A program made the translations under genes and the position numbers. This document shows, in pieces, positions 1 to 6,883 of a DNA stretch of 26,330 bases. This stretch comes from CAZKNJ01 sp964554185 (GTDB lineage: Bacteria; 4484-113). The stretch spans positions 1 through 26,330 of the forward strand of contig CAZKNJ010000022.1 of assembly GCA_964554185.1 (NCBI GenBank), read 5' to 3'. Under the pieces are notes generated by a model. It made no database searches. It was not told the origin of the DNA and was given only the letters and a program-made list of their open reading frames with translations. Each line of letters begins with the position of its first letter. The stretch's first letter is position 1.

Positions 1-5
1 AATGT

Positions 6-1352
6 TCACGGAGCGTCTGCCGGCAAAGGAGCAAACCATCCGCCAAATGCTCCCAAATCCGACGGCGTGGCGTCGGCGTTCAGGTAACCCGCGAAACCTG
101 CCCCGATGCACGGTGAGCCTTCCTGCAAGCGGAAGCCACCGCCTATGCGCGCAAACAAGTCGTCCGGCACGGTGTCAAAGGTCGTGTTCTCCGGCGTCGC
201 GCCTTCCGGCAGGTTCAGCACGCCGGTCACGAGCAGCGGGTCCTCGCTAATGTTGCCGAAGGTGCCGGTGGGGTCGGACACTTCCAGGTAGTTGCCTTCC
301 TCATTGCCCCACGCGCAGTTGTTCAGCAGCCGGTAGTTCGCCGGCTGGCAGTTCATCCACACGCCCACGCGCGGCGCCACCCACTGGTGGGTCCAGCCGT
401 TGCCGGTGGATATGTTGTTGACAAGTTTCATCTGCGCTTCCGGCGCCCAGCCGGCGAAGCCCACATTCCCCATCCGTGTGACCGTGTTGTTCACGGCGTC
501 CATCCGCGAGTCGCTGGTGGCGATGATGCCCCAGCCCACGCAGTCGGTCACGATGCAATTCTCCACCGAGACCATGCTCTCTCCGAAACTGCCGATGCCC
601 TTCCAGTACTTGGCGATGATGTTGCGGTAGAGCTGCGCGGTGGCGTCCCAGGTGACGCCGATGCCGGCGCCGCGCCCGCCGTAGATGAAGTTGTCGTGAA
701 TAACCGCGCTGGCGCCCCGGTAGAGCGCGATGCCGTCCCAGGTGTTGTTCACTATCACGTTGTGGTGGATATGCGCGAAGCCGCTGTCGCGCACGAACAC
801 TCCGCCCACGCCCACGATGTTCGCCTCAATGTACTGCGTGTTGTCGCGCAGTTGGCAGTGGTCAATCTCCGCGCCGCTGCGCCGCACCACCACCGCGGCG
901 TCGCAGGCCTTCCCGCTTTCATCGCGGATGCCGCCGGTGACGGTGAGGTTACTCAGTCGCACCCGTGGGCAATCCACCAGGTACACCCCGTATCCCGCAT
1001 TGGTCACCAGCATGGTCTCGCCGGGGCTGGCGCCCACAATCTCGAGCGACTTGCCGCTTACGACGAAACCTGCACGGAACTCCACCGGCGTGGCCGGTTC
1101 CAGCTCATTGCCCGCAATCGGCTCCACCATGTCTCGCGGCACGGCCTCATACCGCCCCGGCAGCACGATGACTGTCGCGCCGTCCGAGGCGGCATCAATC
1201 GCCGCCTGCAGGTCGCGGTACGGGTCGTCCGCCGTCCCCGCGCCAGCGATGCCGTCGCCGATATCATCCACAAAGATATGCTGCGCCACCGCGCTGTAAC
1301 TCAGAACGCCCAGCAGCGCCAGGATGGTGCAAGCGAATAGGAGTCTATGCAT
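6..1352 (-). CDS. Secreted right-handed parallel beta-helix protein
   Basis: A 448-residue protein with a clear signal peptide: basic start (MHRLL), a hydrophobic core to about residue 20, and a probable signal peptidase I site after AVA near residue 23. The mature N-terminus has the 'IFVDDIGDGIAGAGTADDPY' pattern followed by 'LQAAIDAASDGATVIVLPG', typical of the first coil of pectate-lyase-like or NosD-type beta-helix proteins. Residues about 100-330 hold repeated short strands with N/G turns such as IHHNVIVNN, VIHDNFIYGG and LYRNIIAKY, which match PbH1 repeats. Family members bind or cleave polysaccharides or act as surface proteins. I see no catalytic signature that would fix a substrate. 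The start at 1352 has a good Shine-Dalgarno (AAGGGGG, 1358-1364), and the stop lies within the window, so the gene is complete. It follows the transporter on the same strand but has its own -10 box. Confidence 0.8.
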   Translation of the reverse strand: MHRLLFACTILALLGVLSYSAVAQHIFVDDIGDGIAGAGTADDPYRDLQAAIDAASDGATVIVLPGRYEAVPRDMVEPIAGNELEPATPVEFRAGFVVSGKSLEIVGASPGETMLVTNAGYGVYLVDCPRVRLSNLTVTGGIRDESGKACDAAVVVRRSGAEIDHCQLRDNTQYIEANIVGVGGVFVRDSGFAHIHHNVIVNNTWDGIALYRGASAVIHDNFIYGGRGAGIGVTWDATAQLYRNIIAKYWKGIGSFGESMVSVENCIVTDCVGWGIIATSDSRMDAVNNTVTRMGNVGFAGWAPEAQMKLVNNISTGNGWTHQWVAPRVGVWMNCQPANYRLLNNCAWGNEEGNYLEVSDPTGTFGNISEDPLLVTGVLNLPEGATPENTTFDTVPDDLFARIGGGFRLQEGSPCIGAGFAGYLNADATPSDLGAFGGWFAPLPADAP

Positions 1353-1375
1353 GGAATCCCCCTTGTGTTGCCGCC

Positions 1376-1381
1376 ATTATA
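1376..1381 (-). promoter_or_regulatory. Candidate -10 box of the beta-helix gene
   Basis: A perfect TATAAT on the minus strand in the short gap between the transporter stop and the beta-helix start. It leaves a leader of about 17 nt that contains the Shine-Dalgarno AAGGGGG. I see no convincing -35 box, so the call rests on the hexamer and its position. Confidence 0.5.
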
Positions 1382-1387
1382 GCGTCG

Positions 1388-2881
1388 CTACAGGAAGCGC
1401 TGCACCAGCATCACGAAGCAGGTGGTGAGGATGACGCCGGTGAAATTAAGCCACAGGCCGACCCGCACCATCGTCCCCATGCGGACGTAGCCCGAGCCGA
1501 AGACGATGGCGTTCGGCGGGGTGGCCACCGGCAGCATGAAGGCGAAGCTCGCGCTAAGGGTCGCCGGCAACAGGATGACCAGCGGATGCACGCCCAGCGG
1601 GGCGGCCAGCGGCCCCAGGATGGGCAGTAGTGCGCTGGTGGTGGCGGTGTTGGAGGTTATCTCGGTCAGGAAGGTCATCAGCAACGCGATGATGGCCACG
1701 ACCAGCACGATGGGCAGCACCTTGATGCCCGCCAGCTGCTGGCCGATGAACTTGTCCAGCCCCGAATTGGTGATGCCGAAGGCGAGGGCGAAGCCGCCGC
1801 CGAACAGCAGCACGATGTTCCACGGGAGCTTGCGGCCTTCGGCCCAGGTGAGCAGGAACTCGCCCTTGCGCCAGCTTACCGGCAGCGCGAAGCACAGCAA
1901 TGCCATCCCCATCGCCACCGTGGAATCGTGGAAGAGGTCCGGCCACGGCGTGAGGCCGGCCCAGCCGGGGATTGTGAAAGCGCCGAGGTCAATGTCCGCG
2001 CGGAAGATCCACAGCAGCGCCGTCAGCACGAAGATGGTGAGCATCATCCACTCGCCGCGCGAAAGCCTTCCCAGCCGCTTGAGCGCGTCCCGCACGAACG
2101 CGGTCCCGCTGCCCAGCTCCTTTCGGCCCACTTTCAGCAGATACTGCAGCATCACCCAGAGAATGAAGAGGAACACCAGCGACAGCGGCAACACCAGCGC
2201 CATCCACTTGGCGAAGCTGATGCTCACACTGCCGGGGAAGGCGGTTTCCAGGTAGCCCTTGAGGATGATGTTGGGCGGGGTGCCGATGAGCGTGGCGATG
2301 CCGCCCAGCGAGGCGGCGTAGGCGATGCCCAGCATTAGCGCTTCGCGGAAGTTGCCGCCGCCCCCACCATTGGATTCGCCGTTGGGCGCGAGATGCGCCA
2401 GCACGCCCAGGCCCACGGGCAGCAGCATCAGCGTGGTGGCGGTGTTGGAAATCCACATGGACAGGAACCAGGTCACCAGCATGAACGCCAGCAGCAACTG
2501 CGCCGGGCGTCCGCCGACCAGCCCGAGAATGCGCAGCGCAAAACGCCGGTGCAGCCCCCAGCGCTCTAGCCCGAAGGCGAGCAGGAAGCCGCCGATGAAC
2601 AGGAAGATGTTCTTGTTGGCGTAGTTGACCGAGGTGGCCTGCGCGTCGGCGATGCCCAGCAGGGGGAACAGCAACAATGGCAGCATGGCGGTCGCCGCCA
2701 GCGGCAGCGCTTCCGTGATCCACCACACCGCCATCAGCGCCGCCACCGCCAGCGTCCGCTGCGCCGCCGGCTCAATCCCACCGAACGGCGGTATCAGGAG
2801 AAGCAAGAGAAAGATGACCAGCCCCAGCGGCAGCCCGATGCGCTGCTTCAGCCCGTAGGCGTTTTCGCCCGCAGATTGCAT
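1388..2881 (-). CDS. DASS/SLC13 family sodium-coupled anion (dicarboxylate) symporter
   Basis: A polytopic membrane protein of 497 residues, the usual size for the divalent anion:Na+ symporter family (INDY, CitT, SdcS). The two family-defining SNT motifs are present, at about residues 145-147 (WISNTATT) and 410-412 (TSNTATT). Each is followed by a Thr-rich segment and belongs to one of two inverted halves that bind Na+ and the carboxylate. 'LIGTPPNIIL' and 'VATPPNAIVFGSGY' are also hallmark segments. Likely substrates are C4-dicarboxylates, citrate or sulfate; sequence alone does not separate these. I chose the ATG at 2881 because the in-frame ATG at 2890 overlaps a TATAAT box, and 2881 lies exactly 7 nt after that box, which suggests a leaderless transcript. 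The gene lies downstream of tRNA-Thr on the same strand. Confidence 0.88.
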   Translation of the reverse strand: MQSAGENAYGLKQRIGLPLGLVIFLLLLLIPPFGGIEPAAQRTLAVAALMAVWWITEALPLAATAMLPLLLFPLLGIADAQATSVNYANKNIFLFIGGFLLAFGLERWGLHRRFALRILGLVGGRPAQLLLAFMLVTWFLSMWISNTATTLMLLPVGLGVLAHLAPNGESNGGGGGNFREALMLGIAYAASLGGIATLIGTPPNIILKGYLETAFPGSVSISFAKWMALVLPLSLVFLFILWVMLQYLLKVGRKELGSGTAFVRDALKRLGRLSRGEWMMLTIFVLTALLWIFRADIDLGAFTIPGWAGLTPWPDLFHDSTVAMGMALLCFALPVSWRKGEFLLTWAEGRKLPWNIVLLFGGGFALAFGITNSGLDKFIGQQLAGIKVLPIVLVVAIIALLMTFLTEITSNTATTSALLPILGPLAAPLGVHPLVILLPATLSASFAFMLPVATPPNAIVFGSGYVRMGTMVRVGLWLNFTGVILTTCFVMLVQRFL

Positions 2882-2888
2882 GCCGCGC

Positions 2889-2894
2889 ATTATA
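2889..2894 (-). promoter_or_regulatory. -10 box, probable leaderless promoter of the DASS transporter
   Basis: TATAAT on the minus strand, followed by GCGCGGC (7 nt) and then the ATG at 2881. That spacing puts the expected transcription start on or next to the start codon. No good -35 element is visible. The upstream ATG at 2890 would use the last two bases of the hexamer and so cannot be on a transcript made from this promoter. Confidence 0.55.
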
Positions 2895-2929
2895 GCGCGC
2901 TACTGCCGATTGCTCGGTGGTAATGTCCC

Positions 2930-3002
2930 AGCCGGCGGCCGGATTCGAACCGGCGACCAGCTGATTACAAATCAGCTGCTCTGGCCTCTGAGCTACGCCG
3001 GC
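2930..3002 (-). tRNA. tRNA-Thr (anticodon UGU)
   Basis: A full 73-nt cloverleaf on the minus strand. The acceptor stem is GCCGGCG/CGCCGGC, the D stem GCTC/GAGC, the anticodon stem GCTGA/TCAGC with loop TTTGTAA (anticodon TGT), the variable region has 5 nt, and the T stem is GCCGG/CCGGC with loop TTCGAAT. The discriminator base is T. The 3' CCA is not encoded, so it must be added after transcription. Confidence 0.96.
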
Positions 3003-3010
3003 GCGGCTCA

Positions 3011-3040
3011 ATTATAGAGCAGATGCGCACCAGCCGTCAG
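3011..3040 (-). promoter_or_regulatory. Promoter of tRNA-Thr
   Basis: On the minus strand, CTGACG (3035-3040) and TATAAT (3011-3016) are separated by 18 nt. The -10 box ends 8 nt before the mature tRNA 5' end, so transcription would begin almost at the tRNA itself and leave little 5' trailer for RNase P. It lies back to back with the mutL promoter. Confidence 0.65.
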
Positions 3041-3047
3041 GTGGCGA

Positions 3048-3076
3048 TTGACGCGCGCGCTGCTCGCGCCCATAAT
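3048..3076 (+). promoter_or_regulatory. Promoter of mutL (leaderless arrangement)
   Basis: TTGACG (3048-3053), a 17-nt spacer and CATAAT (3071-3076) form a near-consensus housekeeping promoter. The -10 box is followed by exactly 7 nt and the ATG at 3084, so the transcript should start at the start codon. Longer readings of mutL that begin inside this promoter (TTG at 3048, ATG at 3075) are therefore unlikely. Confidence 0.75.
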
Positions 3077-3083
3077 GGACAGG

Positions 3084-4889
3084 ATGACCCCGATACAGGC
3101 CCTTGCGCCGGAAGAAGTGGAGAAGATCGCCGCCGGCGAGGTGGTGGAGCGCCCGGTCTCGGTCGTCAAGGAGCTGGTGGAGAACTCCCTGGACGCGGGC
3201 GCGCAGCGCATCTCCGTGGCGGTGGAGGACGGCGGCAAGCAGTTGATCACCGTCACCGACGACGGCGCGGGCATCCCCTCCGCCGAGCTGCCCCTCGCGG
3301 TGAAGAACTTCCACACCTCCAAGATCCGCCTGTGCGAGGACATCTACCACCAGGTCTCGCTGGGTTTCCGCGGCGAGGCGCTGGCGGCCATATCGTCCAT
3401 CTCGCGCTTGACCATCACCTCCCGCACGGCGTCTGAAGAGGTTGGCGCCACCCTCAGCGTTGACGGCGGCAAAGCCACTGCGCCCAAGCCCGCCACGCTG
3501 AATCCCGGCACCATCATTGAAGTCCGCGACCTTTTCTTCAACACGCCGGTGCGCAAGAAGTTCCTGCGCAGCCGCGCCACCGAAGTGAGCCACATCGTGC
3601 GCCTGATGCAGAACTACGTCCTCGCGTTCAGTGACGTGGCTTTCACGCTCACTTCAGACAGTCGCATTCTATTCGCCAGTGGTGGGCGTGGCCTCTCGCC
3701 GGACACGCTCAAGCAGGTCTTCGGTGCGGATGTCGCGCCGGAGCTGTACGCCTTCACGCGCGAATATCCGCCGCTCGGAGTCTCCGGCCTGATAGCGCCA
3801 CCCAGCGCCTACCGTGAAACGCGCAAGCAGCAGTTCTTCTTTGTGAACCGCCGGCCGGTCAAGAACCGGGTGCTCTACCGCGCGGCTGACGATGCGCTGC
3901 GCGAGCACCTGTCCTCCGACCGCTACCCGCCGCTGGCGCTCTTCCTGGACATCCCGCCGGAGGAGGTGGATGTAAACATCCACCCGACCAAAAGCGAAGT
4001 GTCCTTCATGCACCAGCAGCAGGTTTACTCCGCCATCGTCGTGGCGCTCAAGGACGCCGTGTCTGAAATGGGGCAGCCGCACGATTCACCTGCGGCGGAA
4101 GGCGGGCTGGAGGTTGCGGATGTCGTGCTGCCGCCGCGCTCTCCCGTCAGCGATGGCCGGCGCACCGTCCCGATTTACGATATGGGCGAGCCGCTGGTGG
4201 GCGGCACTGACGCCACCAGAACGGCTCGTCTGCGCGGCAGCCTGAGCGTCCTGGGCGAGGACACGGTCGTCAGCACAACGCAGGAACTGGGCCTTCCCTC
4301 CTTCCTCCATCCCGGCGGTAAGTACTTCGCCTCCCAGATTGGAGCCGCCTACATCGTGGTAGTGCGCGAGGGCGAAGTCCTGCTCATTGACCAACATGCG
4401 GCGCACGAGCGCGTGTTGTTTGAACGCTTCTGGAGCGCCCTGGAGGGTGCTGGCAAGGTTGACCGCCAGAAGCTGCTATTTCCAGCTTCGCTGCCGCTGA
4501 ACACTGCCGAGCGCGACGCTTTCGCCGAGAAACTGCCGTTTCTGGAACGGCTCGGTTTCGCCGTTCGTTTGGAGGACGAAGCTGCGCTGGTGGACGAGGT
4601 GCCCCGCTTTCTGTTGTCCCGCGGCGATGAAGATAAGGTGCGCGCCCTCGTAGCCGAACTGGCCGAAGCCGGCTTCGCCTCCGCGCTGGATGACGCAGCC
4701 AAGGAACTCGTTTCCTCTGTCGCCTGCAAGGCCGCTATCAAGGCCGGTGAACTGCTCAAGCCAGCCGAGCTGAAGGTGCTGGTAGCCGAGACGCTGGCGC
4801 TAAAGGACAACGCCACCTGCCCTCACGGCCGTCCGATAGTGCAGCGGCTGGCCAAAGACCAACTGGAGAAGCTCTTTCACCGCAAGTGA
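3084..4889 (+). CDS. mutL: DNA mismatch repair protein MutL (endonuclease type)
   Basis: A 601-residue mismatch repair protein that links MutS mismatch recognition to strand incision. The N-terminal GHKL ATPase shows IAAGEVVERP, the Mg/ATP motif ENSLDAGA (about residues 33-40), DDGAGI, and SLGFRGEALAAISSIS. A linker of about 80 residues leads to the C-terminal dimerisation domain. This carries the metal-binding nuclease motif DQHA-x2-E-x4-E from D436 (DQHAAHERVLFE), the ACKAAIKAGE-like segment and CPHGRP (C579), so the protein should nick DNA itself as in MutH-less bacteria. The ATG at 3084 gives the standard family N-terminus (MTPIQAL) and sits 7 nt after the -10 box. The stop overlaps the menG start (TGATG), which suggests translational coupling. 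No mutS is in the window. Confidence 0.97.
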   Translation: MTPIQALAPEEVEKIAAGEVVERPVSVVKELVENSLDAGAQRISVAVEDGGKQLITVTDDGAGIPSAELPLAVKNFHTSKIRLCEDIYHQVSLGFRGEALAAISSISRLTITSRTASEEVGATLSVDGGKATAPKPATLNPGTIIEVRDLFFNTPVRKKFLRSRATEVSHIVRLMQNYVLAFSDVAFTLTSDSRILFASGGRGLSPDTLKQVFGADVAPELYAFTREYPPLGVSGLIAPPSAYRETRKQQFFFVNRRPVKNRVLYRAADDALREHLSSDRYPPLALFLDIPPEEVDVNIHPTKSEVSFMHQQQVYSAIVVALKDAVSEMGQPHDSPAAEGGLEVADVVLPPRSPVSDGRRTVPIYDMGEPLVGGTDATRTARLRGSLSVLGEDTVVSTTQELGLPSFLHPGGKYFASQIGAAYIVVVREGEVLLIDQHAAHERVLFERFWSALEGAGKVDRQKLLFPASLPLNTAERDAFAEKLPFLERLGFAVRLEDEAALVDEVPRFLLSRGDEDKVRALVAELAEAGFASALDDAAKELVSSVACKAAIKAGELLKPAELKVLVAETLALKDNATCPHGRPIVQRLAKDQLEKLFHRK

Positions 4890-5614
4890 TGCCCTACACC
4901 GAGGACACCAAGCGCGAGTATGTGCACGGGCTCTTCGGGCGCATCTCCGGCCGCTACGACCTGATGAACACTCTCATCAGCTTCGGCCTGCACCGCCGGT
5001 GGCGCCGCGCGTGCGTCCGCCTGGCAGGCGGGCTGCCGGAGGGTGGGGCAGGGCTGGACCTGTGCTGCGGCACCGGCGACTTCATCGGTGAGATGCTGCG
5101 CTCCTGCTCCGGCGACTGCACGGTCACCGGCGTGGACTTCTCCTCAGAAATGCTCACGCTCGCGCGCAACCGATTCCGCCGCGAGCTTGAGGCTGGAAGC
5201 GTCAAGCTGCACGAAGCGGATGTAACCGGCCTCTCGTTTCTGCCGGAATACTCCTTTGATCTGGCGACCATCGGCTTCGGCCTGCGCAGTGTCACCGACA
5301 TCAACGCCGTTCTGAGCGGCATTCACCGCGCGCTGAAGCCCGGCGGCACCTTCGTGAACTTGGACCTGACCCACCCGGTCCCGCCGCTGGTGAGCCCTTT
5401 CTCCAGTCTCTGGCTCAGCGTTGGCGTCCCGTTGCTCGGCCGCATGGTGTTCGGCGCGCCCAATGAGTATGCCTGGCTCGGGCTCAGTCTCGCCAGCTTT
5501 CCGTCCAGAAACGAGCTTTCGGAGATGCTGCGCTCCGCAGGGTTCACAAATGCGAGGGCAATCCCCTTCGGCCTTGGCGCGGTGTCGGCGCACTTTTCCC
5601 GCAAACCCTTGTGA
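4889..5614 (+). CDS. menG: Demethylmenaquinone methyltransferase (MenG/UbiE)
   Basis: A class I SAM-dependent methyltransferase of 241 residues that would perform the C-methylation of demethylmenaquinone, the last step of menaquinone synthesis. The N-terminus 'VHGLFGRISGRYDLMNTLISFGLHRRWRR' is the family signature, and SAM motif I is LDLCCGTGD (about residues 56-64). 'IGFGLRSVTDINAVLSGIHRALKPGG' matches the second UbiE signature. Ubiquinone (UbiE) activity cannot be excluded from sequence, but the Rex and Firmicutes-like context favours menaquinone. The start ATG overlaps the mutL stop by one base; a GTG three bases earlier is possible. The stop codon lies inside the Rex operator, so the end of this gene and the rex control region share sequence. 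Confidence 0.92.
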   Translation: MPYTEDTKREYVHGLFGRISGRYDLMNTLISFGLHRRWRRACVRLAGGLPEGGAGLDLCCGTGDFIGEMLRSCSGDCTVTGVDFSSEMLTLARNRFRRELEAGSVKLHEADVTGLSFLPEYSFDLATIGFGLRSVTDINAVLSGIHRALKPGGTFVNLDLTHPVPPLVSPFSSLWLSVGVPLLGRMVFGAPNEYAWLGLSLASFPSRNELSEMLRSAGFTNARAIPFGLGAVSAHFSRKPL

Positions 5615-5627
5615 ACGCTTTTCACAA
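5609..5627 (+). promoter_or_regulatory. Candidate Rex operator
   Basis: TTGTGAACGCTTTTCACAA has two perfect Rex half-sites (TTGTGAA and TTCACAA). The usual Rex operator has 4 nt between these halves; here there are 5, one more than canonical. It overlaps the menG stop codon and the -35 region of rex, as expected for NADH-sensitive autorepression. A second, compressed element, TGTGAAATCACA (5661-5672), lies between the promoter and the rex start. Confidence 0.65.
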
Positions 5628-5647
5628 CCGCCGGTGTATGTTATGCT
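5619..5647 (+). promoter_or_regulatory. Promoter of rex
   Basis: An extended -10 (TGT followed by TATGCT, 5642-5647) with a weak -35 (TTTTCA, 5619-5624) at 17 nt. The -35 lies inside the Rex operator. The expected leader of about 35 nt carries the Shine-Dalgarno GGAGG (5681-5685), so rex is a leadered transcript, unlike mutL. Confidence 0.5.
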
Positions 5648-5689
5648 GTTAACACTTGCTTGTGAAATCACACGCATACCGGAGGTTAC

Positions 5690-6340
5690 ATGCCCAGGAA
5701 AACCGAGAAGTCCGGGAAAGGTGACATTCCATACTCGACGGTCGTCCGGCTCGCGCAGTATCTGCGCATTCTGGAGCGCCTGCACGCCGTCGGCACCACC
5801 AAGATAAGCAGCAACGAGCTGGCGAAGGAAGCGAAGGTGAACTCCTTCCTCGTGCGCAAGGACCTGTCCTATTTTGGTGAGTTCGGCGTGCGCGGGGTGG
5901 GCTACGACCTCAAGAGCTTGATAAGGGAGATCAGGCGTATTCTCGGGCTGAACCGTGATCGGCGCATCGTGCTGGTAGGTGTTGGGCATCTCGGTCGAGC
6001 GCTGCTATCTTATAAAGGCTTTGCCGAAGAGGGATTCGTCACTTGCGGGCTGTTTGACAGCGATCCGGCTAAGATTGGCTCTAGCGTCGGCGATCTCCAG
6101 GTGCGCAGCATTTTCTCGCTGGAAGACTTCGTGCAGGGAAACGGCCCCATTGACATCGGCATAATTGCCGTACCCGCGTTCTCCGCCCAGTTCGTGGCCA
6201 ACAAGCTGGTGGCGGTGGGCGTTAAGGGCCTGCTGAATTTCGCGCCCATCCCCTTGACCGTCCCCACGCACGTAATCAGCATCTCCGTTGACCTGACCAC
6301 TAACCTTGAAGTCATCAGCTACTACTTGCTCCATCGCTAG
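5690..6340 (+). CDS. rex: Redox-sensing transcriptional repressor Rex
   Basis: A 216-residue Rex, the normal length. Rex represses fermentation and respiratory genes and leaves DNA when NADH is high. The N-terminal winged helix (about residues 15-85) includes SSNELAKEAKVNSFLVRKDL and the conserved SYFGEFGVRGVGY wing. The C-terminal Rossmann domain starts at RRIVLVGVGHLGRALL, with the NAD(H) motif GVGHLG at residues 97-102. 'IGIIAVPA' and 'GLLNFAPIPL' are conserved family segments. The ATG at 5690 has GGAGG 4 nt upstream. It follows menG, and the operator at 5609-5627 suggests autoregulation in response to the NADH/NAD+ ratio. Confidence 0.96.
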   Translation: MPRKTEKSGKGDIPYSTVVRLAQYLRILERLHAVGTTKISSNELAKEAKVNSFLVRKDLSYFGEFGVRGVGYDLKSLIREIRRILGLNRDRRIVLVGVGHLGRALLSYKGFAEEGFVTCGLFDSDPAKIGSSVGDLQVRSIFSLEDFVQGNGPIDIGIIAVPAFSAQFVANKLVAVGVKGLLNFAPIPLTVPTHVISISVDLTTNLEVISYYLLHR

Positions 6341-6352
6341 GGCCTTAACTCG

Positions 6353-6402
6353 TTCAAATGGCGCCGCATCTGTGGCATAATACTGCTTTACCTGCTAGGA
6401 GG
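6353..6402 (+). promoter_or_regulatory. Promoter and ribosome binding site of the small exported protein gene
   Basis: TTCAAA (6353-6358), a 17-nt spacer, and the extended -10 TGG-CATAAT (-10 at 6376-6381). A strong Shine-Dalgarno AGGAGG (6397-6402) follows, 7 nt before the ATG at 6410. The gene therefore has its own leadered transcript downstream of rex. Confidence 0.6.
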
Positions 6403-6409
6403 TTGGTAT

Positions 6410-6883
6410 ATGTCTTTCAAACTCGCTTTCCGTTGGCTGGCGTTGCTGGCAGCGGTGGTCGTGATATCCGCGTCCTGCGGCGTTCAATTGGGCAACCTGC
6501 CCAACCGGGTGGTCGGGTTCATGCACAGCTATGACCCAGAGAATATCCAGGCGTTCAAAGAATACTTCACACCGAAGATCCAGGAGGCGTTTTCAAGTTA
6601 CGATCCGGGAGTGACCGGCCACTTCGCCATGCCCGGCATGTCCAGCGGGCTGCAGGGGGCCAGCAAGGAGAGCCTGAGTAAGGTGACCACGGGGGATCTG
6701 TCCTTCCAGTTGCGCAGGTCAAAGGGACACCAATGGGCGCAAGTTAGTGTTACCTACGATTCGGCCACGGGAGTGGCGACCGAGAAGCTGACATGGATCA
6801 AAATTAACGGCCAGTGGTACTTGTACTCCAATACCGCAGGCGAGCAAAACGAGTATGGCCAACCGCCTTACTTCGTTACTTAA
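6410..6883 (+). CDS. Small exported (possibly lipoprotein) protein of unknown function
   Basis: A 157-residue protein that I do not recognise as a named family. The N-terminus (MSFKLAFRW plus a hydrophobic stretch to VVVISASCG) is an export signal. The cysteine near residue 25 could be lipidated, but the -3 position is Ser, so the lipobox is not canonical. The mature part has an early segment 'VVGFMHSYDPENIQAFKEYF', a middle Gly/Ser/Met-rich part, and a C-terminal beta-rich part ending in 'EKLTWIKINGQWYLYSN'. That ending resembles the W-x-I-x-G-x-W-Y strand of NTF2/SnoaL-like or DUF4878-like exported proteins. The match is impressionistic. Its last 29 bases overlap the start of the next gene in another frame, so the two are probably cotranscribed. 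Confidence 0.7.
   Translation: MSFKLAFRWLALLAAVVVISASCGVQLGNLPNRVVGFMHSYDPENIQAFKEYFTPKIQEAFSSYDPGVTGHFAMPGMSSGLQGASKESLSKVTTGDLSFQLRRSKGHQWAQVSVTYDSATGVATEKLTWIKINGQWYLYSNTAGEQNEYGQPPYFVT

Noticed and set aside
387..1340. 317-residue plus-strand open frame opposite the beta-helix gene
   Set aside because: The minus-strand gene has a signal peptide, repeats, Shine-Dalgarno and promoter; the plus frame is Val/Ala/His/Arg-rich with no such support.
5647..5654. TGTTAACA palindrome as a clostridial-type Rex half-site
   Set aside because: It is only 8 bp, overlaps the end of the -10 region, and the better operator upstream explains Rex control.
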